A stretch of 64,000 nucleotides of DNA from Azolla caroliniana (GCA_043228905.1 JBHGNT010000003.1:2046001-2110000); one strand, 5' to 3'. Counted from the first letter of the stretch, positions 1 to 10,330 are shown. Numbers and translations are program-made. The notes: generated by a model from the sequence alone, not told the origin.

Positions 1-1378
1 TCTCCTGCTGGAGACTGATGACGGGCTGACGGCCGACTGGGCCGTGGTGAAGAGATTCTGTGGCCGTTTTGACAAACGGCGAGAGTGGGTCGATAAAGGA
101 TCAACGGGGGCAGGCTCTGTAGCAGCAAGGAATCTTGAGCCAACCTCGCCAGCGCGAAGGGAAGAGACCCGAGACTAGCTTGAGACCGGATCGACTTTGA
201 CCGGCATGGTCAGAGGCTCGAGCGGAGGAGCAGCTCTAGAGGAGCTTACTAGGATGGTAAAGGACCTCTAGATTGCACAGGCACGGAGGGACGACGGCGA
301 ACAGGCCCGTGACCGAAGGCCTCTGGCTGGAAACCGGTGTTTGTGGTGCGACACGGTCAGCCACGTCCGGAGGGACTGCGGGAACTTCGTCGAGGCAATG
401 AGAGCCCGAAGGGTGCACACCAGCGAGACCCGAAGGGCCTTGAACCTAAATGTCGGGTGAGGGGGTATGAAACGGCTGATGGAAGAAGCGGCGGCTCGCC
501 ACGCGGAGACCGTTCACTACTCGGCTTCGGTAGGGATCCGGGTCCGAGGTGGTGAGGCCCGGAAGACGGACGAAGCCGGATTCTGGCCATTGATGCTGGA
601 AGGCCTCGCCGGCGCGCGGCTAAGGAAAGAAGAAGTGGACCGCGCGGAAAAATGGGTTTGGGAGGTAACTGGGTGGAGTGACTTGGTCGAAGAGAAGACG
701 AGCTTCGTTGAAGCCGCATGCCAGAACTACGAGGCTCTGGTGGAAGACAAGCGAGTAGGTAAAACTGGAGGGGCTGGGCCCTCGCAACGGTACGAGACCT
801 GATTCGGCCAAAGGCAGAATGAGGCTGGTGCGACCGGCGCACCAGATAAAGCCAAGAAGACCGGGTACTGAGTGAGCACGGAAATCGAACGGACCACGGA
901 ACTGCGAAAGGTCTTGAAGGAACGTATCCTCGATAGCAAAGTGGATCTGTCGCTGAGGGAAGTGCTCGGGATTGCCAAGAAGGAGTTCCACGACTCCATC
1001 GTAGACTTGGTGAAGAGGAAGAGGCTGTCGACAAAGCCAGAGCCGGAGAAGCCGGTGGAAGTGCGAATGACGCACATAGAGGACATGGCGCTAGAAGACG
1101 AGTTGGCAGAGATCCATTATTCGAGGCCGCACTGGGCTAGAGCGACCACGGAGACCCTTGTTAAGATCGGGGATGTCCAGGAGCCGGTGGTGGCGTTGGT
1201 GGACCACGGTTCAGAAATCAACTTGATGTCCATGGACTTCTACAAGAAGGGGAAATGGCCGATCAACACCAAACATGGTTGGAAAATACGGGCAACGACG
1301 TGCGCCACGGAGGAACTACATGGAGCCTGACCGAACGTACGTGTGAAAATCAGCGATGTCGAGATCGACTAGCACTTC
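1..1378 (+). pseudogene. gag: E1 gag-protease ORF1, 5' part (broken)
   Basis: This is the C-terminal half of gag and the start of the protease, all in the frame beginning at base 2. The capsid end runs to about base 100. A CCHC knuckle (C-x2-C-x4-H-x4-C, CLWCDTVSHVRRDC) lies at about 338-379. A conserved linker follows at about 872-1060, then the protease motif V-D-H-G-S-E at about 1199-1216. Histidine replaces the usual Thr/Ser after the catalytic Asp, as in E3 and E5. Stops interrupt it near 175, 869, 1328 and 1370; the last (GAC TAG CAC) fits CAG to TAG, because E3 has Gln there. Copia C1 cuts the frame at 1378 and the protease resumes at 6746. Confidence 0.85.
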
Positions 1379-1463
1379 TGTTGGAAGCAATGTCGTCTGT
1401 GCGGAAGATCTTGAAGCACTCGATTCCTGTTTATTCCCTGTGTATGACAGAATGTAGGTCGTT

Positions 1464-1501
<38 letters not shown>

Positions 1502-1670
1502 AAAAGAGTTTCTTATTTCATAAAGCAACAATACAACAACCAACCCCACAAAGAGGTTACAAGGTCACTATATATAGTGACTGACTTAGGGCAACTACCC
1601 TTTATGCTAATTACAGAAATGGCCAAAACGGGATAATGTGAATACGTCCATTATACACATGTATTCGACA
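1379..1670 (-). repeat. C1 3' LTR
   Basis: 292 bp; reads TGTCGAATAC...GCTTCCAACA on the element strand. It holds the palindromic TATA region GTCACTATATATAGTGAC (about 1564-1581) and, downstream in element sense, a CT tract (AG on the plus strand, 1468-1498). Same length and apparent sequence as 6454-6745. Confidence 0.95.
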
Positions 1671-1680
1671 CTCCCCCGTA
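1671..1680 (-). other. C1 polypurine tract
   Basis: Minus-strand TACGGGGGAG directly abuts the 3' LTR. This is the usual plus-strand DNA primer of an LTR element. Confidence 0.8.
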
Positions 1681-1863
1681 ATGGGCGTATACATGGGTTA
1701 TCTGAGATTACAGGTATAAACTTAGGTTCTCGGACATATCAGCTTTGTTTGAGTCGGCAGGGTCCGAAGGCAGAAGACCGAACTGGTCGGGTCGGAACAG
1801 TCGAAGCCGATCATTAAGGAACTGATGTCGGTTGTCGGGAACCATTCTGCTCTGTGTCCGGCT

Positions 1864-4800
1864 CTAACCGGACTGGTTTGTCGTTACGCCCATCTGATGC
1901 CGAAGAGACCGAAAACGGTCTGCCGAAAGACATTTGGTCATTCCATCTGCGACATTGTCGGTTGTGGATATTTTCTCTAGACCGATTTTCCCTGAGATGA
2001 CGCAGTCCCGAACGAAGTGATATCGAACGTCGATATGTTTGGAGGCGTTGTGGTGAACCGGATTTTTCGACAAGGCAACAGCACCTTGACTGTCGCTGTA
2101 GACAACTGGAGCCGAGTCATGGTCGACTTGTCGAAACGTGTGCGCCAGCCGACCGAGCCACAAAGCTTCTTTTGCTGCGTCGGACGCAGCTACATATTCT
2201 GCTTCGGTCGTTGAGGTTGCTGTGCACTCTTGAAGTTTCGACTTCCACGAGATTGCTCCATTGCCGAATTTGAAGCAGTATCCGGTTGTTGATTTCCGAC
2301 TGTCTATACAACCGGCGAAGTCCGAGTCGGTGTAACCGACTACGCCTGAGGTTCGGTTCGGACCGAAAAGAATGCCGTGATCTTTTGTGCCAGCCAGATA
2401 TCTGAACACATGCTTGACTGCGTTCCAATGCGATCGGCTAGGATTGTGCATAAATCTGCTAACGACTCCTACGGCATGAGAGATGTCAGGCCGTGTCGCG
2501 ACCATCAGGTACATAAGGGAGCCGACTGCCGGTGCATACGGTACCGACTTCATATCTTCCCCCTCCGAACCGGATGTCGGGCAGTCTCGCTGAGAGAGCC
2601 GAAGATTCATAGGGAGTGGGGTTGAAGCAGATTTGGCTGATTGCATGTTGAAGCGTTCCAAGACACGTCCGATATAGTCGGTCTGAGACAAAAAAAGATG
2701 TCGTTTATCGCGATGCCGACTAATCTTCATGCCAAGGATGTGTCGTGCCGGACCGAGGTCCTTCATGGAAAACTTCAACCGCAGTTGCCGAATGAGATCG
2801 GTGAGTTCGCCCGCGTGGCGTCCAGAGATTAGCATGTCGTCCACGTAGATGATGAGGAAGATGGGTGATCCATCTTGAGCTGTGTTGGTGAAGAGACAAT
2901 GGTCCTCACCGCTTTTGGAGAAGCCGATCGATTGGATGAAGTCGTCGAACTTCTTGTACCATTGTCGTGGTGCCTGTTTGAGGCCGTATAGACTCTTCCT
3001 GAGTCGGCAGACTAGATGTTCTTGGCCGGTGGCCACGAAGCCTTTCGGCTGCTCCATATAAATTTCCTCGTCAAGATCACCATGGAGGAATGCTGTTTTG
3101 ACATCTAGCTGAATCAGCTCCAAGTTGTCGGCTGCCACTACGCCGAGTAGGAAACGAAGGGTTGTCATTTTCACCACTGGTGAAAAAATCTCGTCGAAGT
3201 CGACGCCGTATTCTTGTCGGAAGCCCTTCGCAACCAATCTGGCCTTGTACTTTGGGGTGGTCGAATCAGACGTCTCTTTTAGTCGATAGACCCACTTGCA
3301 AGGAAGAGCACGTCGGTTCCTCGGTAATTCGACCAAATCCCAAGTCTTGTTTGCCCGAATGGAGTGCATTTCCGACTCCATCGCCAGATGCCAGGTGGCT
3401 GAATCGACAGATGTCGATGCTTCTTCGTAAGACGTCGGTTCGCCGGCGTCGGTGAAGAAAATTCCAGGAGAATATCTCTCCGGAGGTTGCGACAGTCTCT
3501 CGGATCGTCGAAGTAGGATTGGACTGGTCGCATCGGGTATCGAGGTCGGATGGTCCGAAACCGAATCATTCGGCTGTGCCGAGTCAGAGTTGTCTGAGTC
3601 GGTAGTGTAAGGTTCAGCTACCCGTGAAGCTGACCGTGTGTTGAGAGCGGGGCCTTCTTGAAGGGTCGGCACATCGGAAAATGTTACCCTTCGGACTTCG
3701 ATCGGTTTTTCGACAGATGGATTCATAGCCGACTCGTTGAACACAACGTCCGAACTTCGAACGATTTGTCTGCGTTCGGGGTCCCAGAGTCGGTATCCCA
3801 TTTCGCCGTCGGATCCATATCCAAGGAAAATGCATTTCCTGGACCGAGGTGCAAGTTTGCGGCGATCATCTTTCGGAATGAGGGCATACGCCTCGCATCC
3901 GAAGATCCTCAGCTTGTCGTAATTCGGCTTTCTGCCGATCCATAGTTCCTGAGGAATTTGAAGTCCTAGAGGTCTACTTGGCGACATATTGATTATGTGT
4001 ACTGCCGTGAGTAGAGCCTCTGCCCAGAAGCCATCCGACAGTCCGGAGTGTTGGAGCATGGAAACTATCCGTTCTTGGATTGTCCGATTCATTCGCTCTG
4101 CAATCCCGTTTTGCTCCGGACTGTGTGGTGCCGTAAATTCACGTCGGATGCCGCGTTGTCGGCAGAATTTGACGAATTCATCGGATTTGAACTCTCCCCC
4201 ATTGTCTGTCCGAAGGCATTTCAGCTTTCGGTCGGTTTGATTTTCTACCATAGCGAGCCAATCTGAGAAGATCGAGAAGACACGATCTTTGGTGCGAATC
4301 GGATAAGCCCACACCTTTCGAGTCGAATCGTCAATAAAACTGACGAAGTAAGAGGCACCGCCTAGAGACTGATGCGGCATTGGCCCACAGACGTCCGAAT
4401 GGACTAAATCGAGAGGTCTCGTTTCTTTTGGTGCTGATGTCGGGTGTGATGCGGCTACTTGTTTGCCATACTGGCAATGCTCGCAGAATTGATGGTCGGA
4501 GAAGGAGAGTTTGGGGATGTACCCGGCTCTGGATAGGTGCGTGATGCCGGCCTTGCTGAGGTGTCCTAATCTTCGGTGCCATAGTGATGACACAGGAATA
4601 TCCACCAAAAACAGGTTACCCTCTCTGAGCGTAACATGTAGCGGATACAATGAGTGTATCTTAGGTCCTCTAGCAAGCAGGAGGTTCCCCCTGTGGAGTG
4701 TCCACCCTCCCGAAGAAAAGCCGGCACGAATGCCGTCTTCATCCAGTTGTCCGACTGAGATCAATGGCCTTGAGAGCTCGGGTACATGTCGGACATTGTG

Positions 4801-5880
4801 GAGTACAAGTGTAGAGCCACCTGCAAGGTTGAGCTCTACTGTGCCGATTCCGATGATGTCACAGTGTTGTGAGTTGCCGACCCGAACTGAGTCGGAGTGA
4901 CGGATCGTATATTGCCGAAATTGGGACCGATGAGGAGTCACATGAAATGACGCACCCGAATCCAAGAGCCATGTGCTCGATTCTTCAGTCGTGAGCAGAA
5001 CTTCTGAGCCGACTGGATTTTCGATTGATAGTATGTTCGGGTCGTCTGGTAGCACATCAGCTGAGAAGCTGACGTGATTGATCTCCTCATGCCGGCCACT
5101 CCTCTTGTTGTTCTTGTTCTTGAGTGCGCGGCAGTCGGCCTTGATGTGTCCGGGTTTCTTGCAATAGTTGCAGATTCGGTTATCCCGTGACTGGCTCCGT
5201 CTTCGCTGATTGTTCGGCGGTCGTGAGGAATCTCTTCCTCGTATGTTCGATCGGTCTGTCGAACCTTGTACTACGTAAGCGTCGTCTGTTGAGTCTTTGG
5301 CGAAAGACTTTCTCCGAGCTGCTTCAGTCAGGATTGCGCTCGTGACTTCGGAGTATTTAACAGCCGTGGTTGACGCGTTGCACACGGTTGTGACGAAAGT
5401 TTCCCATGATGAGGGAAGGCTACTCATGAGTATCATTGCTCTGAGTTCATCCTCGATTGCCGTCCCCTGTGACGAGATTTGGGAGCTTATGCTTTCGTAC
5501 TCATTGAGGTGTGCTTGAACCGAATCGGATTCTTTCATCCGCAAGTTGTAGAGGCGCCGGATCAGAAACATCTTCGTTGCGGCGACCTTCTTTTCGTAAG
5601 TGTCCGACAGTGTTTTCCACAGTTCGAATGCTGTCGTACACGATTGCACCGTAAAGTATACCGATTCCGATAGGTGCATCCGAATCGTGGCGCGGACGAT
5701 TCTGTCCAGCTTCTGCCACTCAATTGGTTTGTATCCTTCTGGAGGTTCTTCATTTTCGATGGGATCGATCTGCCCCTTGACTATGAGATAGTCCTGCATT
5801 TGTTCCTTCCAGAAGTTGAAGTTCGATCCATCGAACTTTCGTAGACTCATTTCTGACGAGCCGGATGTTGATGCCATCAA
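1864..5880 (-). CDS. gag-pol: Copia C1 gag-pol polyprotein, full length
   Basis: Single 1338-codon frame with the complete Ty1/copia order. Gag occupies about residues 1-236, followed by a CCHC knuckle at 237-250 (CNYCKKPGHIKADC). The protease DSGAS is at 307-311. The integrase zinc module uses H435, H440, C466 and C469, and the integrase triad is D496, D559 and E595. RT carries YVDD at 1012-1015, and RNase H follows to the C terminus. Every catalytic residue I looked for is present. Integrase before RT defines Ty1/copia rather than Ty3. The ATG at 5880 follows a leader of about 560 bp after the primer site; a Met pair makes the exact start uncertain by one codon. The product should form virus-like particles, copy the RNA and integrate it. 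It is the only apparently autonomous coding unit in the window. Confidence 0.96.
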   Translation of the reverse strand: MMASTSGSSEMSLRKFDGSNFNFWKEQMQDYLIVKGQIDPIENEEPPEGYKPIEWQKLDRIVRATIRMHLSESVYFTVQSCTTAFELWKTLSDTYEKKVAATKMFLIRRLYNLRMKESDSVQAHLNEYESISSQISSQGTAIEDELRAMILMSSLPSSWETFVTTVCNASTTAVKYSEVTSAILTEAARRKSFAKDSTDDAYVVQGSTDRSNIRGRDSSRPPNNQRRRSQSRDNRICNYCKKPGHIKADCRALKNKNNKRSGRHEEINHVSFSADVLPDDPNILSIENPVGSEVLLTTEESSTWLLDSGASFHVTPHRSQFRQYTIRHSDSVRVGNSQHCDIIGIGTVELNLAGGSTLVLHNVRHVPELSRPLISVGQLDEDGIRAGFSSGGWTLHRGNLLLARGPKIHSLYPLHVTLREGNLFLVDIPVSSLWHRRLGHLSKAGITHLSRAGYIPKLSFSDHQFCEHCQYGKQVAASHPTSAPKETRPLDLVHSDVCGPMPHQSLGGASYFVSFIDDSTRKVWAYPIRTKDRVFSIFSDWLAMVENQTDRKLKCLRTDNGGEFKSDEFVKFCRQRGIRREFTAPHSPEQNGIAERMNRTIQERIVSMLQHSGLSDGFWAEALLTAVHIINMSPSRPLGLQIPQELWIGRKPNYDKLRIFGCEAYALIPKDDRRKLAPRSRKCIFLGYGSDGEMGYRLWDPERRQIVRSSDVVFNESAMNPSVEKPIEVRRVTFSDVPTLQEGPALNTRSASRVAEPYTTDSDNSDSAQPNDSVSDHPTSIPDATSPILLRRSERLSQPPERYSPGIFFTDAGEPTSYEEASTSVDSATWHLAMESEMHSIRANKTWDLVELPRNRRALPCKWVYRLKETSDSTTPKYKARLVAKGFRQEYGVDFDEIFSPVVKMTTLRFLLGVVAADNLELIQLDVKTAFLHGDLDEEIYMEQPKGFVATGQEHLVCRLRKSLYGLKQAPRQWYKKFDDFIQSIGFSKSGEDHCLFTNTAQDGSPIFLIIYVDDMLISGRHAGELTDLIRQLRLKFSMKDLGPARHILGMKISRHRDKRHLFLSQTDYIGRVLERFNMQSAKSASTPLPMNLRLSQRDCPTSGSEGEDMKSVPYAPAVGSLMYLMVATRPDISHAVGVVSRFMHNPSRSHWNAVKHVFRYLAGTKDHGILFGPNRTSGVVGYTDSDFAGCIDSRKSTTGYCFKFGNGAISWKSKLQECTATSTTEAEYVAASDAAKEALWLGRLAHTFRQVDHDSAPVVYSDSQGAVALSKNPVHHNASKHIDVRYHFVRDCVISGKIGLEKISTTDNVADGMTKCLSADRFRSLRHQMGVTTNQSG

Positions 5881-6439
5881 ATTCGGTTTCAGTTGACGAA
5901 GCTCGGTTCGGAGTTGACTACGAACCTTGTTGGAGTGCAGCCGGTTGGCTCACCCGATATCGTTCTAGTCGGATTTGAACCCGAGTCGGTTCGGTTTCGG
6001 AACTTGCTCGAATTTACTCCGGTAACTTGAGGGACAGAACCGACTGGTCTTCCCGAATGTTGCCGAGTCGGAGTGAGCCCGGTTCGTTTCGGATATATAT
6101 GCCGAATACCAATTATTAAAACCGATTATCTGAACCGATTTTGCTTCGGTTGACTGCAGCGACGAGAGAGACGGATCCGACTGATCCTCCCGAATGTCGA
6201 TCAGCCAGATGAAGCATGAATTTGGGTTGTTGTCAGGGTTGCACAAGGGGATTTCACCTCGAGCGGTTACGATCACGGGGAGCGGAGTACAACCTGCTGG
6301 CTTACTCCAAACAAAGATGATCTAACGCGATGAGATGCAAACCTGGTTTTTCTTCTTCTTCTCTCTTCTTCGAATGACGCAGGGAACCGAATGCAGAGAC
6401 GACGGCCGACAGCGGATTGAAGAACCGACTACTGTGCAG

Positions 6440-6453
6440 GCTCTGATACCAGA
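6440..6453 (-). other. C1 primer binding site
   Basis: Minus-strand TCTGGTATCAGAGC lies immediately inside the 5' LTR. It contains the initiator tRNA-Met complement TGGTATCAGAGC typical of plant copia elements. Confidence 0.93.
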
Positions 6454-6538
6454 TGTTGGAAGCAATGTCGTCTGTGCGGAAGATCTTGAAGCACTCGATT
6501 CCTGTTTATTCCCTGTGTATGACAGAATGTAGGTCGTT

Positions 6539-6576
<38 letters not shown>

Positions 6577-6745
6577 AAAAGAGTTTCTTATTTCATAAAG
6601 CAACAATACAACAACCAACCCCACAAAGAGGTTACAAGGTCACTATATATAGTGACTGACTTAGGGCAACTACCCTTTATGCTAATTACAGAAATGGCCA
6701 AAACGGGATAATGTGAATACGTCCATTATACACATGTATTCGACA
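6454..6745 (-). repeat. C1 5' LTR (promoter LTR)
   Basis: 292 bp and apparently identical to 1379-1670. In element orientation a TATA box (CTATATATAG) precedes a CT tract, so the transcript leader probably begins with pyrimidine repeats. The flanking duplication ACTTC follows at 6746. Confidence 0.95.
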
Positions 6746-6960
6746 ACTTCTTCGTGCAGGAGACGTCCTCACATCTGGTTATACTAGGAGAACCATACAT
6801 CACGGCGGCACGGATGGAGACCAAGGTGCTGGACAACGGTTCGGCCTATGCAAGAGTCAAGAGCCAGGACGGGCGTCACTCAGTCCAGTTCCTGACGGTG
6901 CGACCGAACCATGAGCGTAACCGCGAGACCCTCGGAGGCGGAACCCGAGGGGATTTTTAG
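6746..6960 (+). pseudogene. E1 protease 3' part, resuming after C1
   Basis: The protease frame resumes here after the C1 insertion and contains ILGEPYITAARMETKVLD, a block also present in E3 and E5. It ends at a TAG (6958-6960) within GGATTTTTAG. The same ending, D-F-stop, is kept in E3 and E5, so this is the natural end of ORF1 rather than a disabling mutation. Confidence 0.85.
6951..6960 (+). other. Candidate -1 ribosomal frameshift site, E1
   Basis: GGATTTTTAG: ORF1 reads GAT TTT TAG, while the -1 frame reads GGA TTT TTA and stays open into conserved protein (FLERATKAWGRDSPDTP). E3 (44537-44546) and E5 (41015-41006, minus) keep the same ten bases. A Phe tRNA slipping one base back on the T run would bypass the stop and make a gag-pol fusion. 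The mechanism is inferred; the conserved overlap is seen. Confidence 0.65.
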
Positions 6961-8068
6961 AGAGGGCTACCAAGGCGTGGGGCCGCGATAGTCCGGACAC
7001 CCCGGAAAAACCCCACAAATGTATAGTAGGGAAGAAGACCTGTACCATAGGTAGGAAATTTTGGTTCTCCGATAGCGGGGGTTGTACTATAACCGGCGTC
7101 AGCGGCCGGAAAAGGAAGCGAGCGGAGGAGCGGCTCAAGGGATGCAGAGTCCTCTCCCTCGACGAAGAGATCAGCGGCGCCGTGGAGGCGGTCTCTTTTG
7201 ATGACACCTTGGGCGAGTTACGAAAGGTGGTAGGGAAGACCTTAGAGAAGACCGGACCGTTCCGGTTAGTTCGATGGGAATGTACGAAGTCATCGCGGAC
7301 TTCGGGGAAAGGATCGGGTTGGATCAGACGGCCCGCGTGGATACAAAGTACAAGACTGTGGACCGGAAGGTGAGGCCAGTCGCGACACCCTTGCCGGAGG
7401 GCAGCGAGGAGTGGATAAAAGGGGTCGCGTCGGACCCAAGTTTACGGAATCCGGCTGGCATAGGGCAACGGTTCACCGACATAACACTACAAGAGCTCAA
7501 GATCGGTGGGGGCGGCTTTCTACTGCCGGCGGCAGAGGACCGGTTTTGGAGAATGCTCGGGAGGCACAGGAAGGCTTTCGCATTCTCACCAGAGGAGATC
7601 GGGTGCGTAGACCCGACATATGTCAAACCGATGGTGATCTTCACATTACCGCACGTACCGTGGAATCTCAAATCGATTCCGGTGCCGAGAGCTCACATCC
7701 CGAAGTTGATGGAGCTTCTGACGCAAAAGGTGGAGATGGGCATCCTCAAACCGTCGAGTGCCCCGTATTCGAATCGGTGGTTTACGGTGCCGAAAAAGAA
7801 CGGCACGCTGTGCTTCATTCAGGACCTGCAACCAGTCAACAAGGTGACCATTCGGAATGCAGGAATCGAACCGTCCATAGACGAGTTCGCGGAGGCCTTC
7901 GCCGGAAGGTCGATTTACTCTGTCGGTGATCTGTATTCGGGGTACGATCAGTTCCAACTAGCCGTGGAGAGCAGAGACATTACGACGATGTGGACTCCTC
8001 TCGGCCTAGTGCGGATATGTACCCTACCACAAGGAGGGACGAACTCGGTGGCTCACATGGTGGCGAGA
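6951..8068 (+). pseudogene. pol: E1 reverse transcriptase, truncated
   Basis: ORF2 starts in the -1 frame after 6951, is frame-shifted near 7180-7270, then stays open at 7274-8110. RT blocks seen are WFTVPKKNGTLCFIQDLQP, YSVGDLYSGYDQF and TPLGLVRICTLPQGGTNSVAHM. At about 8058-8068 the sequence jumps straight to the RNase H-integrase connector (SKYDGEW). Compared with E5, about 1.04 kb is missing, so the F-L-D-D catalytic motif and all of RNase H are gone. This copy cannot have RT activity. Confidence 0.85.
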
Positions 8069-9422
8069 GCAAGTATGACGGGGAGTGGCTCCGGATCGGC
8101 GGGCTCCTGAAAACAATGACACCGGACGTGGCATGGACAAAGGAAGAGACCAACCGGATCCGGAAGAAAGCGTACCGATTCTTCCTTCGGGACGGGTACA
8201 CCTGGAAGCACCCGAAGAAGAGGGACGACATCCCGCTCCGAGTGGTGGCGAAGAAGGAGGAATAGGAGGAGTTGCTGGAGGCCTACCACGAGAGTCCTTG
8301 GGCCGGACACCGCGGACCGTGGGCCACGTTCGAGAAGCTAAAGGGGAAGTACTGGTGGCTGGGACTGTACCGGGACGTGCATCGGTTCGTGACGACTTGC
8401 GAAAGCTGTAAGATGCACTCCATAGTCCGACACCGGGACGAGCTTCACCCGACCTACCCTCGACTGTCCATTTCAAGTGGATGGTGGACTTGGTGACGAT
8501 GCCGATGGGAGTAGGACAAATGCGATACCTGGTGCTTGCACGGGAAGACTTAACGAACCAGGTGGAAGGCCAGGCACTGCAAAACAAAACAACCGCGGCG
8601 GTATGCCGGTTCTTGATCGAAGAGGTAATGTGTCAGTACGGGTGCGTCGGGAGGATCGTGGCTGACCGCGGAGAGTTGGACTCGCAAGAGGCTGAAGAGC
8701 TGTTTGACCGACTAGGGGTCAAACTCTCGATCACCAGAACGTACAATCCAGAGGCTAACGGGAAGGTGGAGCGTGGACACGGGCCGATCGTCAAAGCACT
8801 AGTACGGGCGTGTGAAGGCCAAGTCGGGAACTGGCCGCGACTGCTACCTTATGCCTTGTGGACGGACCGAACTACACACAGTTTGGTAACCGGGTTCATG
8901 CCGACAAAGCTTATGTACGGACAGAGGCCGATCATGGCAACGGAGTGAACCATCTCCTCATGGGCCACGGTGGATTGGAGAGATGAGATGAGCCAGGAGG
9001 AGCTGCTAGCGGCACGGATTCGACAGCTCGAGCGAAGGCTGGAGGACGTGGAAAGAGCCGCGGAGAAGCTTCGGTTGGCAAGGTCGAAGAACAAAGAGCG
9101 GTTTGATCGGACTCATCGACTGCGACCGAAGAAAATCGAGGAAGGTGACTGGGTCCTAGTGTATGACAACATCCTCGATAACCAACACAGGGCGATGCGG
9201 AAGTTTGCAAGGAGGTGGTTCGGGCCTTACGCGGTGACAGGCGCCAACGATAACGGGACCTACCATCTTGCGGAGCTCGACGGTACGAGGATGGCAATAC
9301 TGGTAGTGGGGAAGAGGGTCAAAGCGTTTAAGAAACGACACGAGTGCGAGCCAGGTTTGGAAAGCATGGACGGCGACGACGGGAGGTCCGAGGCGGATGA
9401 CGACCCGGAAGTCGAGGAGTAA
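8069..9422 (+). pseudogene. E1 integrase with GPY/F module (broken)
   Basis: The Ty3-type integrase retains a zinc-binding region (AGHRGPWATFEKLKGKYWW and CESCKMHS, about 8295-8420). The core has D in MVDLVTMPMG, D in ADRGELD and E in GKVERGHG. A GPY/F module (RRWFGPYAV...NGTYHLAELDG) is at about 9211-9282. No chromodomain follows. Stops occur at about 8263-8265 and 8946-8948, with a frame change near 8460. It ends VEE-stop at 9420-9422, about 60 bp before the polypurine tract. Confidence 0.87.
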
Positions 9423-9482
9423 AGCATGGACCGGTTTTCTCCAGCAAGAGCCCGATTTTGGCGCATACCGGTGGATGCACGG

Positions 9483-9497
9483 TTAGGTGGGGGCGGA
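9483..9497 (+). other. E1 polypurine tract
   Basis: TTAGGTGGGGGCGGA abuts the 3' LTR. The same sequence, in minus sense, precedes the 3' LTR of E5. Confidence 0.85.
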
Positions 9498-10186
9498 TGT
9501 CGTGAAGAAAACCGTCTCTAGGCGGAAACCGAGTTTAGCGTGTGTAAACCGGCCCTGATACGTGATTACACTTTTCGTTGTATAGTAAGTAGGTAGGTAC
9601 AAGTCGGCTGAGGTGAAATCCTAGGTAGCACGCATTCAATAGGGAAGAATCGAGGTGTATCTTTGTCCGAAAGGACAGAGAATTAATATGATGTAACGAA
9701 TGATAACGGCCTCCCTCCTTGGGCTATAAAAGAGAGGGAGAGGAATGAAAAAAGGATCACTTTTGTCGAGGACGAAGTGATGTCGGACTGGAACCGAGCT
9801 CTTCTCCTCCTTTTTTTTCTCTGTATTTGCTTTGAGCAGGTTTTCGGGAGGCTGACTCTGCTCCGTGGAATGCCAGTGTGCTTCCAGCAGAGTCTCCATC
9901 TCGCTCTTCTGTATGTGAGTGAACAAGCGTCGGTGTTCGCCTTGCCGGCCTGTTAGTTGTAACCGTCTTGATATATCTTTATATATTTACGTACATACAC
10001 GTTCATATACTCGGACTTCTAGTCTTCTCGTTTTGCTGTGTTGTCGGACTGTGATTCCTGTGTGCTCCCGCGTCTGTGTGTACGAGTGCGCCCGCTGCCT
10101 TTCCGTTCTCCTCCTTCTTAGCTATTCCTCGGTCCAAGACCCCTGTGGTCCCGCCCTTCTACACGCACGCGCGTAATAACGCGACA
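9498..10186 (+). repeat. E1 3' LTR
   Basis: 689 bp from TGTCGTGAAG to GCGACA. TATA box CTATAAAAG at 9724-9732. The start TGTCGTGAAGAAAACC matches the E5 LTR start, but the rest is strongly diverged, so E1 and E5 are related subfamilies. The end (AAGACCCCTGTGGTCCCGCC..., then CGCGCGTAA) resembles the E8 LTR end. Confidence 0.92.
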
Positions 10187-10330
10187 ACGTAAACATCCTG
10201 TATACTCTCTATCATTGTGTGTGTCTCTGTATGTGTGTTCACTCCCTACTTCCCATTATTGTGTTTGATTCTCGTTGGAAGTATTCAAGACTTGGTTGTG
10301 GCCGAGCTATATTCCGCGCTATTCTCTTCA
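10187..10330 (+). repeat. C2 5' LTR, 3' portion only
   Basis: Matches 15384-15529 of the 3' LTR (shared core TGTTTGATTCTCGTTGGAAG). It begins one base after the E1 LTR. ACGTA at 10187-10191 is the predicted E1 target duplication. Confidence 0.88.

Larger units (their letters stand above)
1379..6745 (-). mobile_element. Intact young Ty1/copia retrotransposon C1
   Basis: Complete element on the minus strand, 5367 bp, with TG...CA LTRs of 292 bp. By eye the two LTRs are identical, including 31-bp AG tracts. The 5-bp target duplication ACTTC lies at 1374-1378 and 6746-6750. The primer site matches initiator tRNA-Met and a G-rich polypurine tract abuts the 3' LTR. One uninterrupted polyprotein frame fills the interior. 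Identical LTRs plus an open frame indicate a very recent insertion that may still be able to move. It is nested in the protease region of E1. Confidence 0.96.
1..10186 (+). mobile_element. Ty3/gypsy LTR retrotransposon E1 (5' end outside window)
   Basis: A plus-strand Ty3-type element enters from the left edge. Domain order is gag, CCHC knuckle, protease, RT, integrase, polypurine tract, 3' LTR. It is split by copia C1 (1379-6745), which duplicated the E1 target ACTTC. Several in-frame stops and an internal deletion of about 1 kb make it non-autonomous. Its 3' LTR ends at 10186 exactly where a copia LTR (C2) resumes mid-sequence, so I infer E1 inserted into C2. E3 and E5 are the same lineage. 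Confidence 0.9.
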
